Notes: generated by a model not told the origin, from the letters alone. 64,000 nucleotides of DNA from Reichenbachiella agariperforans (GCF_900142205.1 NZ_FRAA01000004.1:310001-374000); one strand, 5' to 3'; shown: positions 36,201-44,789, counted from the first letter of the stretch. A program made the numbers and translations.

Positions 36201-37201
36201 TACAACAGACGATAGAAACTGCCATCGGGGGGATGCAAATCAGCTCCACGGTGGAGGGCCGTGAGCGATTCCCAATCCGGGTACGCTATCCTCGCGAACT
36301 CAGAGATGATCCGAGTGCCTTGGCAGAAATTTACGTCCCCACACCGACGGGCGTGCAAGTCCCCATGGGCGAACTCGTGGATATTGAGTACGTCCAAGGT
36401 CCGCAAATGATCAAAAGCGAAAACACCTTTCTGCTAGGATATGTCTTGTTGGATAAAAAGAAGAGTTATGCCGAGGTAGATGTAGTGGAAGAAGCACAGC
36501 ATTTCATCCAAAACAAAATAGATCAAAAGGAGCTGATCGTACCTGCAGGTGTGAGCTACAAGTTCTCAGGCAGCTACGAAAATCAGATTCGCGCAGAAAA
36601 GCGGCTCGCCATCATCGTTCCTTTAGTCTTAGCAATCATTTTCTTGATTCTCTATTTCCAATTCAAATCCATCTCGACTTCTCTGATGATTTTCACTGGG
36701 ATTGCGATGGCTTTTAGTGGGGCGTTTTTGATGCTGTGGTTGTATGGGCAAGCCTGGTTTTTGGACTTTTCTCTTATGGGAAACAACATGCGTGATCTGT
36801 TTCAGATTCATACCATCAACCTGAGTGTGGCAGTTTGGGTCGGGTTCATCGCCTTATTCGGAATCGCCACGGATGATGGCGTGCTGATCGGAACCTATCT
36901 CGACTACAGCATGGCACAGCACAAACCATCCAGTATTTCAGCGATCAGAGTGGCGGTAAGAGAAGCAGGTCGCCGACGCATCAAACCTGCCATCATGACC
37001 TCTGCCACGACGATTATTGCCTTGTTACCGGTATTGACATCCACAGGGCGGGGTTCAGATATCATGATCCCGATGGCAATCCCTGCATTTGGTGGGATGC
37101 TGGTTGCAGCGATCACTTATTTTATCACGCCAGTATTGTACAGCTGGAGAGAGGAAAGAAAACTAAAGCAGATTCAATTCAATGAAAATGAAAAATCATA
37201 A
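33284..37201 (+). CDS. cusA: CusA/CzcA-family RND heavy-metal efflux pump, long form
   Basis: Inner-membrane RND pump of the HME family, expelling Cu(I)/Ag(I) or divalent metals with CusB and CusC. 1305 residues against about 1040 for enterobacterial CusA. Recognisable parts: VDAIPDIGENQQIVFTEW near the N-terminus, GIAIAIGTMVDLGIVLSENV (TM4 region), the Met-containing funnel loop LMPTSMPHAGMTQNK, and GFIALFGIATDDGVLIGTYLD in the C-terminal half. Extra sequence lies at about 524-631 (three or four added hydrophobic helices), about 768-880 (a charged periplasmic stretch) and a shorter loop near 1165. Adjacent copper proteins (ATPase, HMA regulator, DUF3347) favour copper as substrate. Its 3' end meets cusC. 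Confidence 0.92.
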   Translation: MLNKIIRYFLDNPLVTSLLLVALVGWGLVTAPFGWDTGFLPKDPVPVDAIPDIGENQQIVFTEWKGRSPQDIEDQITYPLTTSLLGIPGVKSIRSSSIFGVSSIYIIFNENIEFYWSRSRILEKLNSLQAGLLPEGVQPSLGPDATALGQVYWYTLEGRDPEGNPTGGWDLHELRTVQDFYVKYGLNAVDGVSEVASIGGFVQEYQVDVNPNALRAYNITLSQVMSAVRQSNRDVGAKTIEINQAEYLVRGLGYVKSVEDIALAVVTVNDNVPIRVQDVGVVSLGPATRRGLLDKDGAEVVGGVVVARYGSNPLAVINQVKDKIQDISPGLPKKTLANGVESQLTIVPFYDRTQLIQETLGTLEEALSLEILITILVVIVMVLNLRASLLISSLLPIAVLMVFIAMRYFGVDANIVALSGIAIAIGTMVDLGIVLSENVINHIQEAPKTQALKETIYKASAEVSSAIVTAVATTIVSFIPVFTMEAAEGKLFRPLAFTKTFALLAALFVSLIILPTLSRWFFGMKINKKAVAKVLNGIMLVGGLVVALWVSLWAGMTLVAFAVAWFVNEYSSYRAWAIRNASVLIASFSVTWLLAKYWMPLGASESTAFNFLFVTLLLVIILGGFALLEKYYPVILDWCLAHKKTFLALPMLLISLGLMTWIGFSSIFGWVDRGLDAVGVNVRTTKVWSVMNHTFPGIGKEFMPSLDEGSFLLMPTSMPHAGMTQNKRVVQQLDMLLANIPEVELAVGKMGRAETALDPAPISMYETVINYRSEYRVSESGHRERYLVDDQGDYLLTAIQQQSKNIRRWVLAKDKSWLAMDQDTIHLDDRMQAVESVDFPLNFDVITSHLIPDADGDYFRNWRAHIQSPDDVWQEIIAVAKIPGVTSAPKLQPIETRLVMLQTGMRAPMGIKVFGPDLKTIEAFGLQLEAILKEVPSVKSEAVFADRIVGKPYIHLNIDRQAIARYGLSIEDVQQTIETAIGGMQISSTVEGRERFPIRVRYPRELRDDPSALAEIYVPTPTGVQVPMGELVDIEYVQGPQMIKSENTFLLGYVLLDKKKSYAEVDVVEEAQHFIQNKIDQKELIVPAGVSYKFSGSYENQIRAEKRLAIIVPLVLAIIFLILYFQFKSISTSLMIFTGIAMAFSGAFLMLWLYGQAWFLDFSLMGNNMRDLFQIHTINLSVAVWVGFIALFGIATDDGVLIGTYLDYSMAQHKPSSISAIRVAVREAGRRRIKPAIMTSATTIIALLPVLTSTGRGSDIMIPMAIPAFGGMLVAAITYFITPVLYSWREERKLKQIQFNENEKS

Positions 37202-37202
37202 A

Positions 37203-38459
37203 ATGCTTAATAGGATGAAAACAATGTTCAATAGAATCATCTTACTCATGGTAAGCCTATGCTGGATCAATAGCAATCTGACAGCTCAATCCCTGGATGA
37301 TTATCTACAATCTGCTGCGGAGAATAATCCGGGTTTGAAAGCCAGCTATGCAGAGTTCGAGGCAGCCATGCAGCGGGTTTCGCAAGCCCATGCTTTGCCA
37401 GATCCTACGCTATCCTTTGGTTATTTCATCAGTCCGATCGAGACACGGTTGGGACCACAGCGCGCCAAGATTTCCTTGACGCAGATGTTCCCATGGTTTG
37501 GGACACTGCGCGCCAGAGAAGATGCCGCTGCGAAGATGGCGGAAGCGCGATACCAAACCCTTTTGGATGCTAAAAATGAGTTGTATTTCAAAGTCAAGCA
37601 AGCCTACTATCCCATCTATGAAGTCAAGCAGCAGATCCATTGGCAACAAAAGAATCTGGAAATTCTTGCTTCGTACAAGGCACTGTCTACGACTTCTTTT
37701 GCGAGCGGAAGGGGCAGTATGGTCGATGTAATCAGGACGGACATCATGATGGACGACACCCAGACAACGATTCAGCTGCTAGAGAACAAGATTGCCCCCT
37801 TGGAGATAGTTCTCAACCGCCTGCTCAACCGAGCAGATACTGCTGCGATCATCGTTTCGGATTCATTGGGGTTGATGCCATCAGGTGCTCGGATATTTCG
37901 AGACAGTCTCTTGGTACAGAATCCTAAATTGCAAGCACTTACACTACAACAAGAAGCTGCCAAGGCCAACGAACGCATGGCAAAAAAAAGTGGTGCACCG
38001 CAGTTCGGGGTGGGACTGGATTATGCCTTTGTGGGCAAGAGAGAAGACATGGACATCCCCGACAATGGTCGGAATACAATCATGCCGATGGTAACGATGA
38101 CGCTCCCCATCTTTCGGAGCAAGTACAAAGCAGCTGTCCAAGAAGCGCAATTCACACAAACAGCTTTGGCGCACAGGAGAATGGAAATGACCAATAGTCT
38201 CGTATCGAGCTACGAAATGGCCGATTATGCTGTCAACCAAGCAGCACAGCTTTACCAACTCTATGACCAACAAATTGTCAAAACAAGACAGGCAATAGAC
38301 TTGCTCTACACAGCCTACAGCAATTCAGGAAAAGAGTTCGAAGAAGTCCTGCGCATGCAACAGCAGTTGCTCAAATACGAAATGGAAAAAGCCACCGCGA
38401 TCAAAAATTATTACCTCGCTCAGGCACAATTGGATTACCTCACCGCCAAATCAGAATAA
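37203..38459 (+). CDS. cusC: CusC/TolC-family outer-membrane efflux protein
   Basis: Outer-membrane channel of the tripartite metal pump, about 418 residues. Signal peptide MFNRIILLMVSLCWINSNLTAQ, then two outer-membrane-efflux repeats rich in long helices (SAAENNPGLKASYAEFEAAMQRVSQAHALPDP; RMEMTNSLVSSYEMADYAVN). Starts at 37182 (inside cusA), 37203, 37215 or 37224 are all possible; 37203 directly follows the cusA stop. Only one base separates its stop from the cusB ATG, so the pump genes form a tight operon. Confidence 0.88.
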   Translation: MLNRMKTMFNRIILLMVSLCWINSNLTAQSLDDYLQSAAENNPGLKASYAEFEAAMQRVSQAHALPDPTLSFGYFISPIETRLGPQRAKISLTQMFPWFGTLRAREDAAAKMAEARYQTLLDAKNELYFKVKQAYYPIYEVKQQIHWQQKNLEILASYKALSTTSFASGRGSMVDVIRTDIMMDDTQTTIQLLENKIAPLEIVLNRLLNRADTAAIIVSDSLGLMPSGARIFRDSLLVQNPKLQALTLQQEAAKANERMAKKSGAPQFGVGLDYAFVGKREDMDIPDNGRNTIMPMVTMTLPIFRSKYKAAVQEAQFTQTALAHRRMEMTNSLVSSYEMADYAVNQAAQLYQLYDQQIVKTRQAIDLLYTAYSNSGKEFEEVLRMQQQLLKYEMEKATAIKNYYLAQAQLDYLTAKSE

Positions 38460-38460
38460 G

Positions 38461-40218
38461 ATGAAAAAGATAGATAAACAAACGATAATCATAGCCTTGG
38501 CTACTTTGCTAGTAGGCTTTGTGGTAGGAGGGTTGATATTTGGAGGTGGCTCATCTGCACCCAAAGATGAGACGGCACATAGCGAATGGACCTGCTCCAT
38601 GCATCCACAGATTCGCCAGGCAGAACCGGGTCAGTGCCCCATCTGTGGCATGGACTTGATCCCTTTAGATGCGGATCAAGATTTGAATACCGATCCCTTG
38701 TCTATCCAAATGTCACCTACAGCGATGCAACTAGCGAGCGTGCAAACGGCCAAAGTGGTCTTGCAGCAACCTATGAAACAACTGCGCTTGACAGGAAAAG
38801 TGCAGCCAAACGAACAGTATGTCTCGTCCCAAGTCTCTCACATCACAGGTCGGATCGAAAAGCTGAAAGTCAACTTCACTGGAGAATACATCAAACGCGA
38901 ACAAGTCATCGCCTACATTTATTCCCCAGAGCTATTGACCGCACAAAAAGAACTGTTTGAAGCGCAGAAAATCAAAGCTACCCAACCTGCGTTGTTTCAA
39001 GCGGCCAGAGAGAAACTCAAAAACTGGAAGCTGACCGACCGACAAATTGATGGTATTCTCGCTTCAGGAAAACCCGCAGACAATTTCCCCATCCTAGCGG
39101 ATCAAAATGGTGTCGTGATAGCCAAAAAAATCAACGTCGGAGACCATGTCTCTCAGGGTCAAGCACTCTACGAGATTGCGGATTTGTCCCAACTTTGGGT
39201 GCTCTTTGATGTCTATGAGCGAGATATGGCATGGGTCAAAACAGGTGACCAACTTTCGTTCACCATCCCATCTCTTCCCGGAGAAACATTTACTGGTGCG
39301 GTGAGTTTCATCGACCCTGTCATCGACTCCAAATCTCGGGTAGCCAAAGCGCGCGTGATTGTCAATAATAACACAGGCAGACTCAAACCAGAGATGTTTG
39401 CGACAGGGATTTTAGAAAGCCCCATCGGACAAGGAGAAGTGTCTGTCGTCGTACCCAAGTCTGCGGTGATGTGGACGGGTCAGCGATCTGTTGTCTATGT
39501 CAAAATAGGGCAAGGCAACTTCATGATGCGTGAAGTTGTCTTGGGACCTTCGCTGGGAGATAGCTATGTCGTGTCCTCAGGATTGTCAGAGGGAGAGGAA
39601 ATCGTGGTGTATGGCACATTCAGTGTGGATGCCGCGGCGCAACTGGCTGGTAAACCCAGCATGATGAACAAAGCAGGAGGTACGACCATGACTGGTCATC
39701 AGCATGAAAACATGAACATGTCTCAGGAAGAAACAGCTGACAGTCGACAAGAAATCACGGTAGGTGCGGATGCCAAAGCTGCCTTGCGTCCTTTGTTAGC
39801 CGATTATATGCAGATCAAAAATGCCTTGACGCGAGACAATTACTCTCAAGCGCAAAAAGCTGCAGAACAAATGAAAAAAGACTTGTCAGAAGTTGACATG
39901 ACAGCCTTCGAAGAAAGCTCTCACCAGCTTTGGATGCAGATTCAACCAAAACTATCAGCATCCATAAACGCATTGTCCAAATCAATGGACATTCAATCTT
40001 TCCGCCAAGCCTTCATTGGTTTTTCAGAAAATATGATCAAAGTCTCCATGACTTTCAATCCTACAGACACTAAATTATACATTCAAAAATGTCCGATGGC
40101 TAACCGAAATCAAGGAGCAAGATGGATGAGCATAGAAGAAGAGATCAATAACCCTTACTTTGGTAGTGAAATGCCCAAATGTGGCGAGGTAACACACCGA
40201 TTTGGACATTCTCATTGA
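38461..40218 (+). CDS. cusB: CusB-type membrane-fusion protein with heavy-metal-binding and DUF3347 domains
   Basis: Periplasmic adaptor of the metal pump, 585 residues. An N-terminal membrane anchor (8-30) is followed by a heavy-metal-binding domain (about 42-70; WTCSMHPQI, CPICGMDLIPLD), the adaptor hairpin, lipoyl-like and beta-barrel domains (about 90-400), a His/Met-rich linker (HQHENMNM) and a C-terminal DUF3347 domain (about 430-585) ending in QKCPMANRNQG and a PKCGEVTHRFGHSH tail. The His/Met/Cys clusters at both ends are plausible Cu(I) sites. The DUF3347 tail is homologous to the separate lipoprotein encoded next. Confidence 0.9.
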   Translation: MKKIDKQTIIIALATLLVGFVVGGLIFGGGSSAPKDETAHSEWTCSMHPQIRQAEPGQCPICGMDLIPLDADQDLNTDPLSIQMSPTAMQLASVQTAKVVLQQPMKQLRLTGKVQPNEQYVSSQVSHITGRIEKLKVNFTGEYIKREQVIAYIYSPELLTAQKELFEAQKIKATQPALFQAAREKLKNWKLTDRQIDGILASGKPADNFPILADQNGVVIAKKINVGDHVSQGQALYEIADLSQLWVLFDVYERDMAWVKTGDQLSFTIPSLPGETFTGAVSFIDPVIDSKSRVAKARVIVNNNTGRLKPEMFATGILESPIGQGEVSVVVPKSAVMWTGQRSVVYVKIGQGNFMMREVVLGPSLGDSYVVSSGLSEGEEIVVYGTFSVDAAAQLAGKPSMMNKAGGTTMTGHQHENMNMSQEETADSRQEITVGADAKAALRPLLADYMQIKNALTRDNYSQAQKAAEQMKKDLSEVDMTAFEESSHQLWMQIQPKLSASINALSKSMDIQSFRQAFIGFSENMIKVSMTFNPTDTKLYIQKCPMANRNQGARWMSIEEEINNPYFGSEMPKCGEVTHRFGHSH

Positions 40219-40270
40219 CAATTGAATCAACGAAGACAATCAATAATTTACAAACTACAAAAGCTAAAAC

Positions 40271-40852
40271 ATGAAATATAATCAAGCAATCGGCTCCATT
40301 CTACTTGCAGCAAGTATAGGGCTAAGCATATCCGCCTGTGGTGACAAAAAATCAGAAAGTAAATCCAGCCACAATGATCATGACATGACTGAAATGGAAG
40401 GCATGAAAGATATGAGTGAAGAAAACGTCGAAACGACAGTTGCTACCCCCATGATCACCAAAGAATCTGCACAACAAGTACTAAGTGCATACCTATCCAT
40501 CAAAGATGCGCTGGTCGAAACAGACGGCGCTACGGCCAGTACAGCAGCGACGACTATGATCCCTCTATTGGACGGTAGCGACGAACTTAGCCTCAGGATC
40601 AAAGTAAATGCAGAATATATCGCAGCGACCAACGATGCGGAAGTACAGCGCAGCGCATTCAACAAACTCTCTGAGGACATCTACACCCTAGTAAAGTCTA
40701 CAGAAGCCAACGATGCTCCTCTCTATCGCCAGTACTGTCCCATGGCAATGGACAACCAAGGAGCCTACTGGCTCAGTAGTAAAAAAGAAGTGCTGAACCC
40801 CTATTTCGGTGACAAGATGCTCCGATGCGGATCAGTCAAAGAAGAGATTTAA
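40271..40852 (+). CDS. DUF3347 lipoprotein, probable periplasmic copper-binding protein
   Basis: Lipoprotein of 193 residues; the lipobox ends ISAC. A His/Met/Asp-rich stretch (HNDHDMTEMEGMKDMSEEN) is a plausible metal-binding region. The DUF3347 domain (about 65-193) ends in RQYCPMAMDNQGAYWLSSKK, NPYFGDKML and RCG, matching the C-terminus of the upstream CusB. It follows cusB by 52 nt. A role as periplasmic metal chaperone for the pump fits the context but is inferred. Confidence 0.82.
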   Translation: MKYNQAIGSILLAASIGLSISACGDKKSESKSSHNDHDMTEMEGMKDMSEENVETTVATPMITKESAQQVLSAYLSIKDALVETDGATASTAATTMIPLLDGSDELSLRIKVNAEYIAATNDAEVQRSAFNKLSEDIYTLVKSTEANDAPLYRQYCPMAMDNQGAYWLSSKKEVLNPYFGDKMLRCGSVKEEI

Positions 40853-40891
40853 CCTGATATATCAGGTTATTTGAATAGTTCTATTCAAATA
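40851..40891. terminator. Two adjacent hairpins after the DUF3347 gene
   Basis: AACCTGATA/TATCAGGTT (40851-40868, an 18-nt perfect palindrome that includes the stop codon) and TATTTGAATAG-TT-CTATTCAAATA (40868-40891). No long U-tract follows, so they may stabilise the mRNA end rather than terminate it. Confidence 0.5.
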
Positions 40892-40924
40892 AGGAGATAT
40901 GCTATAGCGTAAATCTTTAAAAGA

Positions 40925-40980
40925 ATTTGTTGCAACAAATGAAACATAAATATACAAGTACAGTATATGTTGTAACAAAT
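40925..40980. promoter_or_regulatory. Twin TGTTGYAACA boxes upstream of the YceI gene
   Basis: ATTTGTTGCAACAAAT (40925-40940, a perfect 16-nt palindrome) and TGTTGTAACA (40968-40977) with centres 40 bp apart, about four helical turns. The arrangement suggests binding of one dimeric regulator on a single face of the DNA. The regulator is not identified. Confidence 0.5.
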
Positions 40981-40996
40981 ATAAACTTAAAGAATC

Positions 40997-41524
40997 ATGA
41001 AAACACAAAACTGGAACATTGACCCAACGCATAGCGAAGTACAGTTCAAAGTAAAACATCTCGTAATCTCAACCGTCACTGGCGCATTTAAGAATTTTGA
41101 AGGTTCGCTCAATACCGAAACGGAAGATTTTGACGGAGCAAAAGCAGCGTTTAGCCTAGATGTGAAAAGTATCGATACCAACGTAGCAGATAGAGATGCT
41201 CACTTGAAAAGTGGAGACTTCTTCGATGCAGAAGCTCATCCACGGCTGACTTTCGAGGGAGTGCTTTCAAAAGTCTCTGATGAAAAATATCAACTGGTAG
41301 GCCCTATGACGATTAAAGAAACCACCCAAGAAGTAACGTTAGATGTAGCATTTGGAGGAGTGATGGTCGACGGGTATGGTCAGACCAAAGCAGGGTTTGA
41401 GATTAATGGAAAAATCAATAGAAAAGATTTTGGTTTAACATGGAGTGCAGTGACTGAAGCTGGTGGTGTTGTAGTCGGTGATGATGTAAAGCTGCTGTTA
41501 AATGTTCAGTTGGTAAAAAATTAA
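40997..41524 (+). CDS. YceI-family lipid-binding-fold protein
   Basis: YceI-like lipocalin-type beta-barrel, 175 residues: WNIDPTHSEVQFKVKHLVISTVTGAF at the start, DGAKAAFSLDVKSIDTN, RDAHLKSGDFFDAEAHP, ending VVVGDDVKLLLNVQLVKN. The family binds isoprenoid or amphipathic ligands. This copy has no signal peptide, so it appears cytoplasmic, as many Bacteroidota members are. It has its own regulatory boxes and terminator within the metal block, so it is probably a separate stress-linked unit. Confidence 0.92.
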   Translation: MKTQNWNIDPTHSEVQFKVKHLVISTVTGAFKNFEGSLNTETEDFDGAKAAFSLDVKSIDTNVADRDAHLKSGDFFDAEAHPRLTFEGVLSKVSDEKYQLVGPMTIKETTQEVTLDVAFGGVMVDGYGQTKAGFEINGKINRKDFGLTWSAVTEAGGVVVGDDVKLLLNVQLVKN

Positions 41525-41542
41525 GTACACAGCATAGGCCTC

Positions 41543-41585
41543 AATAAAGCCTGCTCTTGAGATCTTACAAAGAGCAGGCTTTATT
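41543..41585 (+). terminator. Terminator of the YceI gene
   Basis: Perfect 16-bp stem (41543-41558 with 41570-41585), containing AAAGCCTGCTCTT, followed by ATTTTTG. It starts 19 nt after the stop. Confidence 0.85.
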
Positions 41586-41667
41586 ATTTTTGAGTATCTC
41601 GTCCTAAAGAGGAAGCAAAAACTAAAAGTATTTCAAAACGAAAGAGATGATTTACAACTGAAACCCT

Positions 41668-42234
41668 ATGCCCCAAACCCTTCACATCAAAAACATGGTC
41701 TGTCCCCGATGCATTGCTTCGGTCAAAGACATCATGTCCAAACTAGACATCCCATCTATACAGGTGACACTGGGCGAAGTGCAATTAGCCATTGACCTAA
41801 GTCAAAAACAGCATCAGCAGTTGAGTGAAGCTTTGGAGACCGCTGGTTTTGAGTTGATACAAGACCCTAAGACGAAACTAATCGCACAAATCAAAGCCAT
41901 CATTATTGAAAGCATCCACTTATCCAATAAGGCATTGCATGTCAATTTTTCTACACTACTCTCGGAAAAACTCCACCATGACTATGCTTCATTGAGTCGG
42001 TTGTTTTCTGGATCAGAAGGCATCACCATCGAAAAATATGTATTGACTCAGAAGATAGAACGGGTCAAAGAACTCCTCTTCTACAATGAACAGACCCTTT
42101 CTCAAATCGCCCATGACATGCACTATAGCAGTGTGGCGCATTTGTCGAGTCAGTTCAAAAAAGAAACAGGCATGACACCCAGTGCATTCAAAAAGAGCAA
42201 CAAGCCTGGACATACCTCACGAGAGACCATCTAG
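41668..42234 (+). CDS. HMA-like domain fused to AraC-type HTH (metal-responsive regulator)
   Basis: A 188-residue protein joining a ferredoxin-like metal-binding domain (about 1-70; HIKNMVCPRCIASVKDIM with Cys12 and Cys15) to an AraC/XylS helix-turn-helix (about 95-182; IEKYVLTQKIERVKELLFYNEQTLSQIAHD, SSQFKKETGMTPSAFKK). The Cys pair is like that of Atx1/CopZ-type copper chaperones (M-x-C-x-x-C, here M-V-C-P-R-C). It is predicted to sense Cu(I) directly and control the ATPase gene 68 nt downstream and perhaps the cus operon. This is inferred from domain order and position. Confidence 0.85.
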   Translation: MPQTLHIKNMVCPRCIASVKDIMSKLDIPSIQVTLGEVQLAIDLSQKQHQQLSEALETAGFELIQDPKTKLIAQIKAIIIESIHLSNKALHVNFSTLLSEKLHHDYASLSRLFSGSEGITIEKYVLTQKIERVKELLFYNEQTLSQIAHDMHYSSVAHLSSQFKKETGMTPSAFKKSNKPGHTSRETI

Positions 42235-42302
42235 TCTAATCCTGTAAGCATTAATCAAAATGATGTAAAGCACGTGCCCGCAAAAACCACGACCTTTGCC
42301 TC

Positions 42303-44789
42303 ATGACAAAGCAATACTTTATCTCTGGAATGACCTGCTCGGGCTGCCAAGCCCATGTAGAAAAAACACTAGCCCAAGTCGAAGGTGTATCCTCTGCGAC
42401 AGTCGACCTGACCAACAAAACAGCCCAACTAGTAACAGAAGCACCCTTCGAGGCATTAGAATCAGCCCTAAAGGGCTCTAACTACTCCATCCACAAAGAA
42501 GCTCCTTCCGAATCTCTCACCCCCCTACCTCCCATCAAAAAGAAGAAAACCGAAAAGGGTACATACTACTGTCCCATGCACTGCGAGGGAGACAAGACCT
42601 ACAACCAATCAGGTGACTGCCCAGTATGCGGAATGGACTTGGTCAAAGAAGCCGACAACCATTCCTCCTCCACAAAGTACACCTGCCCTATGCATCCTGA
42701 GGTGGTCAAAGACGAACCAGGCTCATGCCCTAAATGCGGCATGGATCTCGTACCCAAAGAAGTAGACGAGTCAGAAGAGAATAAAACCTACCAAAAACTC
42801 TTGAAAAAGCTTTGGATATCCTGCGTCTTTACGGTCCCCATTTTTCTGATCGCTATGTCTGATATGATCCCTAACAATCCGGTTCTTGACCTGATGCCAA
42901 TGAAAAACTGGAGTTGGGTACAGTTCGCGCTCTCGTTACCTGTCGTATTTTATACCTGTTGGATGTTTTTTGTACGCGCCTATCGATCTATCCTGACTTG
43001 GAACCTCAACATGTTTACCCTCATCGGCATAGGCGCTGGTGTGGCATGGCTGTTTAGTGTGATGGGATTGCTGTTTCCAGAGGTGTTTCCAGCGCAATTC
43101 AAAACAGCCTCTGGTGCAGTACACATGTACTTCGAAGCTGCTACGGTGATCCTTACGCTCGTGATGCTCGGACAAGTACTAGAAGCCCGCGCCCACAGCA
43201 AAACCAACTCGGCAGTCAAAGAGCTTCTAAAACTCGCCCCCAATACTGCTACCATCATAGAGGATGGAAAAGAACGTTCCATTGCCATAGATGAAATCAA
43301 AGTGGGCGATCTACTCCGCGTGAAGCCAGGAGAAAAAATCCCCGTAGACGGCATGATCACAGATGGAAAATCCACCATAGACGAGTCCATGATATCAGGA
43401 GAACCTATCCCTGTAGACAAAACGGTAGAGGATCAGGTCAGCTCCGGCACCATCAATGGACAATCCTCCTTCGTCATGAAAGCAGAAAAAGTCGGTGCAG
43501 ACACCCTGCTATCTCAAATCATCCACATGGTCAATAGTGCAAGCCGTAGCAAAGCTCCCATCCAAAAATTAGCAGACAAAATCTCTGGCTACTTCGTCCC
43601 TACAGTTATCGGGATCGCGGTACTGACCTTTGTGATCTGGATCATATTCGGTCCAGAGCCTCGGTTGGTATATGCTTTTGTCAATGCCATCGCCGTATTA
43701 ATTATCGCCTGTCCATGTGCGCTGGGGCTCGCTACCCCCATGTCCGTCATGGTCGGCGTGGGCAAAGGCGCAGAACTCGGCGTACTCATCAAAGATGCCG
43801 AATCGCTAGAACGCATGAACCAAATCGACACACTCATCATAGACAAAACCGGTACTGTGACAGAAGGAAAACCCTCTGTAGAATCTATCTTCGCTGGATC
43901 TGCAGACTACTCCGATCAGGACATAACACAAATCGTCGCATCGGTCAACCAGCAAAGCGAACATCCCCTCGCTCAAGCCACCTTACACTATGCCGAAGCA
44001 CAAAACATCAGTACACGGGAGATCCAAAATTTTGAATCCATCACTGGCATGGGCGTCAAAGCAACACTAGACGAAAAGACAGTGTGGGTAGGCAATGATA
44101 AACTGATGGAAGAACAAAAAATTGACTGCCCCGAACAACTCATGAGCCAAGCGCAAGAACAACAAGCCAAAGGCAAAACCGTCCCCTTCGTTGCGGTAGA
44201 TGGCTTGCTCATCGGCTATGTCGTCATTAGCGATGCGATCAAGTCCAACAGCCACAAAGCCATCCAAGAACTGCAAAAATTAGGCATAGAAGTCATCATG
44301 ATGACCGGGGACAACTCATACACTGCCCAAGCAGTGGCAGAGGAGTTAGGGCTAGATGACTACCAAGCCGACTGCCTACCTCAGGACAAACAAGATAAGG
44401 TCAAATCACTACAAGAAGAAGGCAAAACCGTGGCTATGGCAGGAGACGGGATCAACGATGCACCAGCCTTAGCTTTAGCAGACATCGGGATAGCGATGGG
44501 AACAGGTACAGATGTCGCAATAGAAAGCGCTGCGATTACGCTAGTCAAAGGTGATCTCCATGGTATCGTCAAAGCCAAACATCTCAGTCAAGCTGTAATG
44601 TCCAATATCAAACAAAACCTCTTCTTCGCTCTGGGATACAATACACTCGGCGTTCCCATTGCGGCAGGATTACTCTACCCATTTTTTGGGCTATTGCTCT
44701 CGCCCATGCTAGCCGCTGCAGCCATGAGTTTCAGTTCCGTATCAGTCATAGGCAATGCCCTACGCTTACGATCACGTTCGATTGACTAA
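42303..44789 (+). CDS. copA: Cu(I)-translocating P1B-type ATPase (CopA-like)
   Basis: Copper-exporting P-type ATPase in the inner membrane, 828 residues. N-terminal HMA domain with MTCSGC (residues 10-15), then two heavy-metal-binding zinc-ribbon-like domains (about 88-115, YYCPMHC/CPVCGMDL; about 126-153, YTCPMHP/CPKCGMDL), eight membrane helices, CPC motif Cys470-Pro-Cys472, phosphorylated Asp514 in DKTGT, SEHPLA in the nucleotide domain and GDGIND (714-719). Domain order is that of Bacteroidota copper ATPases. It lies downstream of the HMA-AraC regulator on the same strand. Confidence 0.95.
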   Translation: MTKQYFISGMTCSGCQAHVEKTLAQVEGVSSATVDLTNKTAQLVTEAPFEALESALKGSNYSIHKEAPSESLTPLPPIKKKKTEKGTYYCPMHCEGDKTYNQSGDCPVCGMDLVKEADNHSSSTKYTCPMHPEVVKDEPGSCPKCGMDLVPKEVDESEENKTYQKLLKKLWISCVFTVPIFLIAMSDMIPNNPVLDLMPMKNWSWVQFALSLPVVFYTCWMFFVRAYRSILTWNLNMFTLIGIGAGVAWLFSVMGLLFPEVFPAQFKTASGAVHMYFEAATVILTLVMLGQVLEARAHSKTNSAVKELLKLAPNTATIIEDGKERSIAIDEIKVGDLLRVKPGEKIPVDGMITDGKSTIDESMISGEPIPVDKTVEDQVSSGTINGQSSFVMKAEKVGADTLLSQIIHMVNSASRSKAPIQKLADKISGYFVPTVIGIAVLTFVIWIIFGPEPRLVYAFVNAIAVLIIACPCALGLATPMSVMVGVGKGAELGVLIKDAESLERMNQIDTLIIDKTGTVTEGKPSVESIFAGSADYSDQDITQIVASVNQQSEHPLAQATLHYAEAQNISTREIQNFESITGMGVKATLDEKTVWVGNDKLMEEQKIDCPEQLMSQAQEQQAKGKTVPFVAVDGLLIGYVVISDAIKSNSHKAIQELQKLGIEVIMMTGDNSYTAQAVAEELGLDDYQADCLPQDKQDKVKSLQEEGKTVAMAGDGINDAPALALADIGIAMGTGTDVAIESAAITLVKGDLHGIVKAKHLSQAVMSNIKQNLFFALGYNTLGVPIAAGLLYPFFGLLLSPMLAAAAMSFSSVSVIGNALRLRSRSID

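Noticed and set aside
40851-40868. Palindrome AACCTGATATATCAGGTT as an operator for the YceI gene
   Set aside because: It contains the stop codon of the preceding gene and is followed at once by a second hairpin, so an mRNA-end structure is more likely.
42980-44578. Several minus-strand open frames inside the copper ATPase gene
   Set aside because: Mirror frames of a strongly supported gene; no promoter, no domain.
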